From Domibacillus enclensis (lineage in GTDB: Bacteria; Bacillota; Bacilli; Bacillales; Domibacillaceae): a stretch of 64,000 nucleotides of DNA. Below, in pieces: positions 1 to 8,700 of the stretch. Numbering within the stretch: position 1 is the stretch's first letter; each line of letters opens with the position of its first letter. Where the stretch lies: NCBI RefSeq assembly GCF_900156125.1, contig NZ_FTLX01000004.1, positions 310,001 through 374,000 on the forward strand, written 5' to 3'. The notes under the pieces were generated by a model that was not told the DNA's origin, ran no database searches, and worked only from the letters and a program-made list of their open reading frames with translations. The position numbers and the translations under genes are program-made.

Positions 1-636
1 ATTTTCGTCTGGGTGACAATCGCGCTTTTGTGTATCCCACATCACCTGGCGACAAAAGCCGGTGCAGCCATCATGCTCGTGCTGTTCGGCTATGTGACGG
101 CTCATAACGGCGTGTTTCATATGCTGGACTATGGCTTTTATTTAGCGATTATTGCCGTTCTGCTTATTGGCAAAACACGGTTTGAAAACAGCGGCTTTCC
201 GCTTCTATACTTGGGAACCGGGCTGTCTCTCTGCTGGGTGGCGGTGGAAAAATGGGTGTATCCAACGATGACACTCGATATTGTCGCGAATCATCATGTG
301 CCAACATTCGGATTTGAACCGGCACTGTTTATTGTCATGGCAGCGTTTATTGAATTTGTCGTCGGCTACCTGCTCGTTGTCGGTATTTTAAACCGGGTTG
401 TTGGGCTTGTGGTGACGGTGCTGTTTATTATGACATCGATGTTGTTCGGCTTTACTGAAATTATCGGCCATTTCATGATTCACGTTATTTTAATTATTTT
501 CATCATTGAGGGAGTGTCTTTTTACAATCCGCCGATCAAGCTGCACAAAACGAAGCTGGACCAGTTTATCTTTGTTTTTCTGAATTTCCTTTTTGTGCTG
601 GCAACATTCTTGCTTCTTTATTACCGGTTTGCTTAA
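1..636 (+). CDS. DoxX-like integral membrane protein (5' end outside window)
   Basis: The reading frame is open from base 1, so the gene starts upstream of the window; about 211 residues are visible. The protein is almost entirely hydrophobic, with six or so membrane segments and a short charged cytoplasmic tail ending in YYRFA. A central segment with WVAVEKWVYP followed by a long C-terminal helical pair is reminiscent of DoxX-like or related small quinone-associated membrane proteins, but no catalytic motif is visible. GTG at position 13 is an internal codon and is unlikely to be the true start. It converges on a K+ channel gene across a shared hairpin terminator. The family assignment is an inference from topology only. 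Confidence 0.55.
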   Translation: MFVWVTIALLCIPHHLATKAGAAIMLVLFGYVTAHNGVFHMLDYGFYLAIIAVLLIGKTRFENSGFPLLYLGTGLSLCWVAVEKWVYPTMTLDIVANHHVPTFGFEPALFIVMAAFIEFVVGYLLVVGILNRVVGLVVTVLFIMTSMLFGFTEIIGHFMIHVILIIFIIEGVSFYNPPIKLHKTKLDQFIFVFLNFLFVLATFLLLYYRFA

Positions 637-654
637 TCCCAGTACGATGCTTAA

Positions 655-713
655 ACGGTCAGGTTTATGTAAAAGCACAAACGATGTGCTTTTCATAAGT
701 CTGACTGTTTTTA
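655..713. terminator. Bidirectional terminator between convergent genes
   Basis: A long hairpin has an inner stem AAAAGCAC/GTGCTTTT (671-693), extended by TTATG/CATAA and GTCAG/CTGAC (658-662 with 701-705). It is followed by a T-run on the + strand. It separates the DoxX-like gene from the K+ channel gene. Confidence 0.75.
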
Positions 714-1109
714 TTTGTCTTTAGATGAATCCATTGCCTTCATAAAATAAGCAGTTGGAAGCAGTACGCCGATACTGGCTTCGATCAAAGCGAAAAAGCG
801 AATAGCGCCGACCGGGATTAGATCTCCATAGCCAACGGACAACAGAGTGACGCCGCTGAAGTAAAGAAGATTAAAGAAGGATTCGTCAGCGGGCTCCCCC
901 GTGGATGAGCTTACGCGAAGAATAACCGTATGGAGGGAAAGGGCATAGTAAAGGATGGCAAAGCCAAGTGCGACGCCAAGCAATACAAAAAACAGCTTGA
1001 GAAACAAGGCCGTGCTGAACTGACTTTTTTTATACGTTTTATTCGTGAAAAAATAATATAAATTTCCAGCGATAAAAAGAAGGGCAATCGTGACTAAGAT
1101 GGTTGACAT
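711..1109 (-). CDS. Small two-TM potassium channel protein
   Basis: This 132-residue membrane protein has an N-terminal hydrophobic helix (about 1-21), a second helix (about 35-58), and then a re-entrant pore loop carrying the K+ selectivity filter SVGYGD at residues 91-96, followed by a last helix (about 102-122). The filter is the hallmark of the voltage-independent KcsA-like / ion-trans-2 channel family, so the protein should conduct K+ across the cytoplasmic membrane, probably as a tetramer. No RCK/TrkA regulatory domain is fused. It is read from a GGAGG ribosome site about 12 nt upstream of the ATG. The physiological role (K+ uptake, efflux or membrane potential) cannot be told from the sequence. 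Confidence 0.85.
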   Translation of the reverse strand: MSTILVTIALLFIAGNLYYFFTNKTYKKSQFSTALFLKLFFVLLGVALGFAILYYALSLHTVILRVSSSTGEPADESFFNLLYFSGVTLLSVGYGDLIPVGAIRFFALIEASIGVLLPTAYFMKAMDSSKDK

Positions 1110-1290
1110 AATAAAAGAATTCCTCCTTCCTTCTTATTTGAACAAAAAGACCAGCTCTTAAACGTAAAAGAATGGATCTTATGCCGTTTCACTGCTTAAT
1201 AGAAGAAGGAGCAGAGTATTTCTTTAATGAGTAAAGCGAAACGAAGAAAAAAATGATACACTGTAAAAAAGAATGTTGGAGGGGAAAACG

Positions 1291-1464
1291 ATGACTGAAA
1301 AGAAAAAAATGTCGCTGCAGGAAGCGATGATGAAAAAGCTGGAAGAGAAAAAAGCACAAAACGCAGGCGGTAAAGGAAACGGCAGCTTTGACACTTCAAC
1401 TAAAAAGATGCAAAGCCAGCAAACGAAAAAGGTGACCAATTCTCGCCGTAAAATGGGCGTATAA
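1291..1464 (+). CDS. Small basic hypothetical protein, 57 aa
   Basis: A short ORF begins at ATG 1291, chosen because GGAGGGG (1278-1284) sits at ideal distance; an earlier in-frame start at 1273 overlaps that site. The product is very rich in Lys, Gln and Ser with almost no hydrophobic core (MTEKKKMSLQEAMMKKLEEK at the N-terminus, then a KxMKSQ-like stretch and RRKMGV at the end). It looks like the small unstructured or helical proteins common in Bacillaceae genomes. A strong terminator follows. The function is unknown; I do not recognise the family with certainty. The ribosome site and terminator make it likely to be expressed. Confidence 0.6.
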   Translation: MTEKKKMSLQEAMMKKLEEKKAQNAGGKGNGSFDTSTKKMQSQQTKKVTNSRRKMGV

Positions 1465-1543
1465 GCCATCAATTGAAAATAAACACACGGCGGCAGAGAT
1501 AGTGTGGTATACTCAATATACCATTTAACTATCCATGTTGATG

Positions 1544-1590
1544 CAGCCCTCTGCTTATTACAAGCAGGGGGCTTTCCGTTTTTATTTTTT
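1544..1590 (+). terminator. Rho-independent terminator
   Basis: The stem AGCCCTCTGCTT / AAGCAGGGGGCT (1544-1573) is followed by a T-rich run to 1590. It lies downstream of the 57-aa ORF. Confidence 0.8.
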
Positions 1591-1602
1591 TAGTGCGAAA
1601 AA

Positions 1603-1632
1603 AAAACAGACCCTCAAAAGAGAGCCTGTCAT
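1603..1632 (-). terminator. Terminator of the cold shock gene
   Basis: On the minus strand an imperfect stem CAGGCTCTC / GAGGGTCTG with a TTTT loop is followed by a long U-run. It lies 15 nt past the csp stop codon. Confidence 0.7.
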
Positions 1633-1647
1633 GTATAAAAAGTGAAA

Positions 1648-1848
1648 TTACGCTTTTTCTACGTTAGTTGCTTGTGGTCCACGTTGGCCAGCTTCAACAT
1701 CAAATGTTACTGCTTGACCTTCGTCTAAAGATTTGTAGCCTTCGCCTTGAATAGCTGAGAAATGAACGAATACGTCATCTCCAGATTCGCGCTCGATGAA
1801 ACCGAAACCTTTTTCTGCGTTAAACCATTTTACTTTACCTTGTTCCAT
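1648..1848 (-). CDS. cspD: Cold shock protein, CspB/CspD type
   Basis: This 66-residue single-domain OB-fold RNA chaperone binds single-stranded RNA/DNA through RNP1 (KGFGFIE, about residues 13-19) and RNP2 (VFVHF, about 26-30), both intact. The length is that of Bacillus CspB, CspC and CspD. The start at 1848 is preferred over a longer ORF because a GAGGAGG site (1857-1863) lies 8 nt upstream and the protein then begins [10 protein letters not shown], as in the family. The leader RNA has a 6-bp hairpin beside the ribosome site, a plausible cold-response element. Which Csp paralogue it is cannot be decided, so the gene symbol is approximate. Confidence 0.93.
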   Translation of the reverse strand: MEQGKVKWFNAEKGFGFIERESGDDVFVHFSAIQGEGYKSLDEGQAVTFDVEAGQRGPQATNVEKA

Positions 1849-2174
1849 GTGTGTTTCCTCCTCGTGTGCTGTGCACACATTGTGTTACTATCCTTGCTCA
1901 ATACTTCGAGATGGAAAGTGTATCACTTAACAACTTTTTTCCGAACAAAAATAATTCTTCCTTATCATAACAGGTGTTTATTAAAAATGCAAGCTGTCGT
2001 CGAAAGAAAAATGGAGAATGAAGTTTGTTCATAATGTTGATGGGTATGAGAGGTTGATGAATCTGAATTTTCAGAATTATTGTGAGCATTTCTAACATTT
2101 TTTGTGACAGCGCCGTTGTTTTTGATTATTCTTTAACCAGAACCACAAGAAGGACAAAATAGGTGGAAAGGAAG
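1849..2174. other. Intergenic leader/promoter region between csp and the FAD-protein gene
   Basis: This is a 326-bp gap. On the minus strand it holds the csp ribosome site (1857-1863) and a GTGTGC-TGT-GCACAC hairpin at 1864-1878, followed by an AT-rich stretch that probably carries the csp promoter. On the + strand it leads to the truncated FAD gene. No further ORF is supported. Confidence 0.5.
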
Positions 2175-2795
2175 ATGGAAATGGACATCACTGCAATCAA
2201 CGATCAACAAGCCGGTGCTGTGACATTGGAGACGGATGTATGTATTGCAGGAGACGGGCCGGCTGGGATGATAATGGGGCTTTTTTTAGCGAAACAGGGC
2301 ATGGACGTTATCGTTTTGGAGAGGAGCACGAATTTCCATCAGTCTATTCAGCAAAAACAAAACGAAAGCTCATTTTCACAGCTTTTATATGAACTGCAGC
2401 TTTTAGACAACGTCGACCGGCACATTAAGCCGGCGATGCGGGAATTACTGCTTTTTCTGGAAGAAGAAAAGGTGCATCAGCTATTAATGAAGCCGTTATA
2501 TAAGCAGGATGGACAAATGAATCGCATGGTGCTGCTGGCACTTTATCGTCAGGCCGAACAGTTCCCGCATTTAAAGCTGATCAAAGGCGCATCAGTGAAA
2601 GCGGTCTTATACGATGAGGAGCACATAGCGGGTATATTCGCTGAGACCATCAGACAGGAGCGGTATTTTATCCACTCGAAAATGACCATCGGAACGGACG
2701 GAGAACCACAGGAGCAAATCGATTCAGCCGCTCTTTCATATGCCGCGCCATGGATGACAGAAGGCGCCGGGGAAGCCGTATCGGAAGCGATCTAA
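2175..2795 (+). pseudogene. Truncated FAD-dependent oxidoreductase (N-terminal half only)
   Basis: The 206-residue product opens with a Rossmann FAD-binding fold: the dinucleotide motif GDGPAG (about residues 25-30) after a beta strand, then VIVLERS ending the second strand. This is the class A flavin monooxygenase / UbiH-like pattern. It reaches a GTDGEP segment near residue 180 that corresponds to the second FAD contact (usually GxDG), then stops about 25 residues later. Family members are typically around 380-400 residues, so the C-terminal substrate domain is missing. A good terminator follows directly and no downstream continuation is visible before the TetR gene. It could be a decayed gene or a real short flavoprotein. 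ATG 2175 is chosen for its AGGTGG site. Confidence 0.55.
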
Positions 2796-2798
2796 TCC

Positions 2799-2827
2799 AA
2801 AAGACCTGTTGAGTCAGGTCTTTTTTT
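2799..2827 (+). terminator. Rho-independent terminator after the FAD-protein gene
   Basis: The stem AAGACCTG/CAGGTCTT (2801-2822) is followed by T7. Confidence 0.85.
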
Positions 2828-2955
2828 GCTTTGGAAAAACTTTGGGCTTAAGAACATCGTTTTCTTCTACAACGTGAGAAAAAGCCCGTTGTGGAAGGCA
2901 TGGTCCTCTCCGTGATACACTTGTGGGAAACAACAAGTAAAAGGGGCGGGTCGCC

Positions 2956-3525
2956 ATGGGGCGCAAACGGGCGTTTACAGAAGATGAACTTCTTGATACA
3001 GCCGAATCGCTTATCGTGCAGCATGGCTACAGCAGTTTTCATTTAAAGCTGCTGGCGAGCCATTTGCCGGGAGCAAGAAGCACAATTTATCAATATTATG
3101 CGAACAAGGAAGAAGTCGCTGCATCTGTCATGAAGCGAGCGATGGTTCGGGCGATTGTGAAGACGGGGAGTATTGATGAATCGAATCCGATTCAAGCGCT
3201 GCAGCAGCTTCTTCGTGTGTATATGGAGGAAGCAGACCTGCATTATTTTTTAGGAGATGCACGCAAGGTGGACGTGACCCAGTCAAAAAAAGCGGCGCAA
3301 AACGTGGACGAAGTTCTTTCCATGTTGAAGCATTTAAGAGGGCAGCTGGACCGGCTGTTTGATCAAGCACAAAAGCAGGGCACCATTCGATCGGATATAC
3401 CGGTATTTGTGCTGGCGAGCTTGTTTTTCGGGCTGATTAACACTCCGAATACGCTGAAGATGCCGCCGCACGACTGGGCAGATTATTTATTTACATTATG
3501 GTACGAAGGAAGCGGAGCACATTGA
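2956..3525 (+). CDS. TetR-family repressor of the adjacent MMPL exporter
   Basis: This 189-residue TetR-type regulator has an N-terminal helix-turn-helix (about residues 8-52; the recognition helix region includes GARSTIYQYYANKEE) and an all-helical C-terminal ligand/dimer domain. It is transcribed just before an MMPL/RND exporter, 88 nt upstream. The gap contains an inverted repeat overlapping a -35 box, so local repression relieved by an exported compound is the likely logic. The GGGGCGGG ribosome site precedes the ATG closely. The ligand is unknown. Confidence 0.88.
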   Translation: MGRKRAFTEDELLDTAESLIVQHGYSSFHLKLLASHLPGARSTIYQYYANKEEVAASVMKRAMVRAIVKTGSIDESNPIQALQQLLRVYMEEADLHYFLGDARKVDVTQSKKAAQNVDEVLSMLKHLRGQLDRLFDQAQKQGTIRSDIPVFVLASLFFGLINTPNTLKMPPHDWADYLFTLWYEGSGAH

Positions 3526-3549
3526 CGCTTCCTTTTTTACACTTTTAAT

Positions 3550-3578
3550 TTGACATATGTGTCAGAAATAGATTTAAA
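3550..3578 (+). promoter_or_regulatory. Promoter and probable TetR operator of the MMPL gene
   Basis: TTGACA (3550-3555), a 17-nt spacer and TTTAAA (3573-3578) form a SigA-like promoter. The -35 box is embedded in the inverted repeat TGACA-TATG-TGTCA (3551-3564), placed where a TetR dimer would block polymerase. The assignment to the upstream TetR gene is inferred from context. Confidence 0.6.
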
Positions 3579-3613
3579 TGAAGACATCACACCCAGCTTA
3601 GGAGGAAACCAAG

Positions 3614-5695
3614 ATGAAAAAAGCGCTCTGGCCGTTAACGGATTGGGTCGCCACAAAAAAAGGCATGTGGACGGTGCTGGCTGCCTGGCTTATTGTCATT
3701 ATTTTATTAAGTGTGTTAGCGCCTGCCGCACGCGAGTACGGCGCCAATGCCTTTGAATCGCTGCCGGAAGATGCGCCTTCGAGAGAAGCTGCGGATAAAG
3801 CGGCAGACTATTTCCCAAATGAAGGGGGCATTCCAGCGATTGTTGTGTTTAACGAAGAAGATGGAGAAGTAGACACAGCGCAAATCACTGAAGCGTTAGC
3901 AACGATTGAAAAAGAGGTGGACGGCATTACAAGTATTGCGCCGTTTGCCCAGCTGCCGCCGCCTGCCCAGGCAGAATTTTTGTCAGAGGACGGATCGGCT
4001 GCTGCGATTCCGATTGTGTTTCAGGAAGGGTTTGACAGCGAGGATTTCGAACCCCGGATCGAATCGATTTCAGACATTTCCAAAGAAAAGTCAGAAAGTG
4101 ATGTATACGTAACAGGACCAGCCGGCATTGCAACCGATACAACAGCGCTGTTTTCGCGCGCAGATGTGGTGCTTCTTTTGTCCACAGTCGGCTTGATTTT
4201 GGTTCTGCTTATCGTCATTTACCGCTCGCCGCTGCTGGCATTTATTCCGTTGCTTGCTTCCGGTCTTGTGTATGCAGTGACCGATCGTATTCTGGGCTTG
4301 TATGGAATGGCCGGCCTTGAAATGAGCAGCCAGGCGCTGTCGATTATGACCATTCTGCTTTTTGCGGCAGTGACGGATTATTCGCTTTTTGTCCTGGCGC
4401 GTTTTCGCGAAGAGCTGAAGCATCATGAAAACAAATTTGATGCGATGAAATATGCGATGCGGGAAACAGGGGAGCCGGTCTTTTTCTCCGGAGGCACGGT
4501 GCTTGCGGCGATGCTCGTTCTGTTTTTCGCCGCCATTCGTGACTATCAAAACTTTGCCCCGCTTTTTGCGACGGTCATGGCGGTCATTATGCTGGCTTCC
4601 ATCACACTCGTACCGGCACTGTTCACGCTGTTCGGCCGCCGTTCGTTCTGGCCGCGTGTACCGAAGCTCGGAGAAGAAACGGAAAAGGAAAATGGACTGT
4701 GGAGCCGTGTGGCGCGGTTTGTTACGACAAAACCAGCCCTATCCGGCGGCATTGTCCTCGTCTTTTTGATCGTGTCATCGTTAAATGTGCTCAATTTAAA
4801 ATATGAATTCGATACATTAAAATCGTTCCCGGACGATATGCCATCGCTTGTCGGCTATAACATTATTGAGGAAAAATTCTCTGCAGGCGACCTGTCGCCA
4901 ACGACCGTTGTCTATGAAGGGGAAGGCGATCCTGCAGCTGTAGCAGAAGCGATCAGAGGACAGGAAGGGGTTCTGTCAGCTGTGCCGGCTGCTTCAACGG
5001 CGGAAGGGAATGCGCATGAGCTGATGGTGGAGTTCGAAACGAGTCCTTATTCGGAAGCGTCACTCGATACACTGGCGGAGCTGCGCACGAATGAAGAAAA
5101 TTTACTGGATGAGGCTGGTTCAGACGGATCGCTTTATTTTGCCGGTGAAACAGCCGAGAAGCTTGATGACCGTGAGCTGAATGAGCGCGATTTACTTTTG
5201 ATCGTGATCATTGAAGTCGTTCTTCTGTTCGTGATGCTCATTGCGCTGACACGCTCGTGGAAGATGCCGCTTTATATGGTGGGGACGATCGTGCTGTCCT
5301 TTTTATCTGCACTCGGCCTTGGCTTGTTTTTAACGGAGACGCTGTTCGGCATAGAGGGGATCAGTACAAGGGTGCCGCTGTACTCCTTCGTGTTCCTTGT
5401 GGCGCTCGGCATCGACTATAACATTATTCTCGTGTCGCGCTATCAGGAAGAGCGGGCAAAGCATCCGGTGAAAAAAGCAGTGGAAATTGCTGTGGCGAAA
5501 ACGGGTGGTGTTATTTCATCAGCCGGTATTATTCTCGCTGCTACGTTTGCGGTTCTTATGACACAGCCGATCGAAGTACTGTTTGTCTTCGGCTTTATCG
5601 TCGCCGTCGGGATTTTAATCGATACGTTTTTTGTGAGGGGGCTGCTGCTGCCGTCGCTTATCTTATTTTTTGAAAAAGAAAAACGCCGTCCGTAA
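3614..5695 (+). CDS. MMPL/RND-family membrane exporter (YdfJ-like)
   Basis: This 693-residue transporter has the duplicated RND layout: TM1 near residues 18-38, a large extracytoplasmic loop, five TM helices, then a repeat of the whole pattern. The two intramembrane acidic motifs that carry the proton relay are present as TDYSLFVLARFREE (about residue 253) and GIDYNIILVSRYQEE (about 599). Such MMPL proteins export lipids or hydrophobic compounds using the proton gradient and work without outer-membrane partners in Gram-positives. The AGGAGG site (3600-3605) fixes the ATG. It is regulated by the TetR gene upstream, judging from the operator. The substrate cannot be predicted. Confidence 0.9.
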   Translation: MKKALWPLTDWVATKKGMWTVLAAWLIVIILLSVLAPAAREYGANAFESLPEDAPSREAADKAADYFPNEGGIPAIVVFNEEDGEVDTAQITEALATIEKEVDGITSIAPFAQLPPPAQAEFLSEDGSAAAIPIVFQEGFDSEDFEPRIESISDISKEKSESDVYVTGPAGIATDTTALFSRADVVLLLSTVGLILVLLIVIYRSPLLAFIPLLASGLVYAVTDRILGLYGMAGLEMSSQALSIMTILLFAAVTDYSLFVLARFREELKHHENKFDAMKYAMRETGEPVFFSGGTVLAAMLVLFFAAIRDYQNFAPLFATVMAVIMLASITLVPALFTLFGRRSFWPRVPKLGEETEKENGLWSRVARFVTTKPALSGGIVLVFLIVSSLNVLNLKYEFDTLKSFPDDMPSLVGYNIIEEKFSAGDLSPTTVVYEGEGDPAAVAEAIRGQEGVLSAVPAASTAEGNAHELMVEFETSPYSEASLDTLAELRTNEENLLDEAGSDGSLYFAGETAEKLDDRELNERDLLLIVIIEVVLLFVMLIALTRSWKMPLYMVGTIVLSFLSALGLGLFLTETLFGIEGISTRVPLYSFVFLVALGIDYNIILVSRYQEERAKHPVKKAVEIAVAKTGGVISSAGIILAATFAVLMTQPIEVLFVFGFIVAVGILIDTFFVRGLLLPSLILFFEKEKRRP

Positions 5696-5712
5696 TGGAG
5701 GGCGTTTTTTCT
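5682..5712. terminator. Bidirectional terminator, MMPL gene / metH
   Basis: A near-perfect stem AACGCCGTCC / GGAGGGCGTT has T-runs on both strands and overlaps the MMPL stop codon. Confidence 0.85.
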
Positions 5713-5716
5713 TGTT

Positions 5717-8700
5717 TTAATGGACGTTGAAATAGCGAGCGTCCGGATGGGCGAAAACGATGGCGGAAACGGATGCTTCAGGCTCCATCATAAAGCCTTC
5801 TGTTAACTGAACACCGATTTCTTCAGGCTTAATCAAGCCGAATAATTTCTCCTGATCCTCAAGGTTCGGACACGCAGGGTAGCCGAATGAGAAGCGCTGG
5901 CCCTGGTACTTCGCTGCAAACCGTTCGCGCATTGTGAAGTCTACAGGATCCGGAATGCCCCACTGGTCGCGCATTTCCTGGTGAATCCGCTCCGCGAAGC
6001 CTTCAGCAAGCTCCAAAGCGGTGGCTTGAATCGCATGGCTGTCGAGGAATTTCCCATCCTCGCGCAGCTTCATAGCGGCTTCACGAACACCGGCACCCGC
6101 TGTTACAACGAAAAATCCGACATAATCCATTTGGCCGCTTTCGACCGATTTCACGTAATCAGCGAGACAAAGGAACGGCTCTTTCGTTTGGCGAGGGAAG
6201 GTAAACCGTTCGATTTCCGTTTTGGCATCTGCTGGATCGTAAATAATGACATCATCGCCCTGTGACTGGGCTGGGAAAAATTGATACACCGCTGCCGTTT
6301 TAAACGAGCTGTTGTTTAAAAAGCCGGTGACGGTTTCGTGCAGCTGAATCGCTTTTTCATTTTTTTCTTCGATTAGCTTTTTCACGTTGCCTTTCATGCC
6401 AAGATGATGGCCAATGAGCGTCTGCATGTTGACATACGGCTTTAAGTGAGCGATCGAATAGTCCTTCAGCACACGGCGGCGCGTATCACGAGGCTCATAT
6501 ACCTGGACGTCCTCGCGCACGGTTTTAACCGGCTTCGGTGCCGCTGCAATGGCCTGCTCCTTACGCTCGTCCCGGTACGCTTCGACTTCTTTCCGTTTGT
6601 CTTTCTTTTCTTCTAGCTCCTGCAGCAGCGTCACCTTCTGTTCGGCATTTTGCAGGCGGTTGGCGATATCAAGGCCGTCCATCGCATCCTTTGCGTACAG
6701 AACAGGACCTGTGTACTCCGGCGAAATTTTCGTTTCGGTAAACCGGCGCGACAGGGCAGCTCCGCCGACTAAAATCGGCACGTCAATATCAGCAGACTTG
6801 AAATCCTGTGCGGTAATGACCATTTGCTGTGCCGATTTCACCAGCAGGCCGGATAAGCCGACCATGTCCGGCTTTTCTTTTCGAATCGTTTCAATTAATG
6901 CCTGCGGTGTCACTTTAATGCCGACATCCACCACTTTAAAGCCGTTGTTGCTTAAAATAATATCAACGAGGTTTTTGCCGATGTCATGCACGTCGCCTTT
7001 GACGGTCGCCAATACGACTTTGCCTTTTCCGTTGTCGTCTTCTTTTTTCTCCATGAACTGCTCAAGGTACGCAACAGAGGCTTTCATCACTTCCGCGCTT
7101 TGTAACACTTCTGCCACGATCAGCTGATTGTCATTAAACAGGCGCCCGACCTCTGCCATGCCTTTCATGAGAGGGCCGTTAATGATATCAAGCGGTTCAT
7201 CGTATATGCTGCGTGCTGCCTCGAGGTCTGGAAGCAGCCCTTCTTTTGTTCCTTCCACAACGTAGTAGCTTAAGCGCTCCGGTACCGTTTTAGGAATATC
7301 CTCTTCTTTTTTCTCTTTTTTCTTGTCCCGGTAAAAATCAGTAAATACCGCTAACGTTTCATCAGTTGTTGTAAACAGCAGTTCATCCGCCAGCTTGATT
7401 TCTTCTTTTGGAATCGAAGCGTAGCGCTCTAATTTTTCCGTGTTGACGATCGCATAGTCAAGCCCTGCCTGCGTACAGTGATACAGGTAGACGGCGTTTA
7501 ATACTTCACGGCCAACAGGAGGGAGGCCGAATGACACGTTGCTGACCCCGAGAACGGTTAAGCATTTTGGCAAATGTTCTTTAATAAGGCGGATGCCTTC
7601 AATCGTTTCAACAGCTGACCCGATGTACTGTTCATCACCGGTGCCGACAGGGAACACAAGCGGATCAAAAATAATGTCCTCAGGCGCAAGTCCCCATTTT
7701 TCCACGAGCAGGTCATGTGAGCGAATCGCGATTTCCAGCTTGCGTTCCCTTGTGACGGCCATGCCGACTTCGTCAATTGTTCCGACGACAACTGCGGCTC
7801 CATACTGCTTCACGAGCGGCATAACCGCTTCAAACCGTTCCTCGCCATCTTCAAGGTTAATTGAATTAATGATGGCTTTCCCTTGTGAGAACTTCAGTGC
7901 TTCTTCAATGACTTTTTCATCTGTGGAGTCAATGACGAGCGGCACCTTTACTTTTTTCACGACTTCCTTCATGAATTCGGTCATGTCATCGAGCTCTTCA
8001 CGGTCCGGGTTCGCCAGGCAAATATCAATGACGTGCGCGCCGCCTTTTACTTGTGCGCGGGCGATTTCAGCCGCTTCTTCAAATTTCCCTTCAACAATCA
8101 ATCGTTTAAACTTGCGTGAGCCGATGACATTCGTCCGTTCCCCGATAAAAAGAGGGCGCATCGAATCATCATATAGGAGCGGCTCAATCCCTGACACCGC
8201 ATGGCCGTGCGGATGCTCAGGAGATGTACGCGGTGTTTTTTCTTTCACAGCCTCGCGCATAACCCGAATATGCTCGGGTGTCGTCCCGCAGCAGCCGCCG
8301 ACGATATTCAGCCAGCCTTTGTCCGCAAAAGCTGACAATTTTTGCGCAAGTGAGTCCGGTGACTCGTGATAGTTGCCTTCTTCATCCGGAAGCCCGGCAT
8401 TCGGATAGCAGCTCACGTAGCTTGTCGCCAGGTCCGACAGGGAGCGGATGTGGTCTGTCATGAATTCCGGTCCTGTTGCACAGTTTAAGCCGACAGAAAG
8501 CGGCTTAATGTGCTCGATGGAAATGTAAAAGGCTTCGATGTTTTGCCCGGCAAGCGTCGTGCCCATCGGCTCAATCGTGCCGGAAATCATCACCGGAAGC
8601 TCTACGCCTGCTGCGTCAAACGCACGGCGGATGCCGAGTGTACCGGCTTTGACATTCAGCATATCCTGACTTGTTTCCATCAAGATCAAATCAGATCCGC

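Noticed and set aside
4091-4549. 152-codon minus-strand ORF inside the MMPL gene
   Set aside because: Opposite-strand shadow with His/Gln/Arg-rich translation and no ribosome site.
6549-7127. 192-codon + strand ORF opposite metH
   Set aside because: Also a shadow of metH, with no start signal.
7539-8369. 276-codon + strand ORF opposite metH
   Set aside because: Shadow of metH caused by high GC at third positions; Ser/Arg/Thr-rich low-complexity translation.
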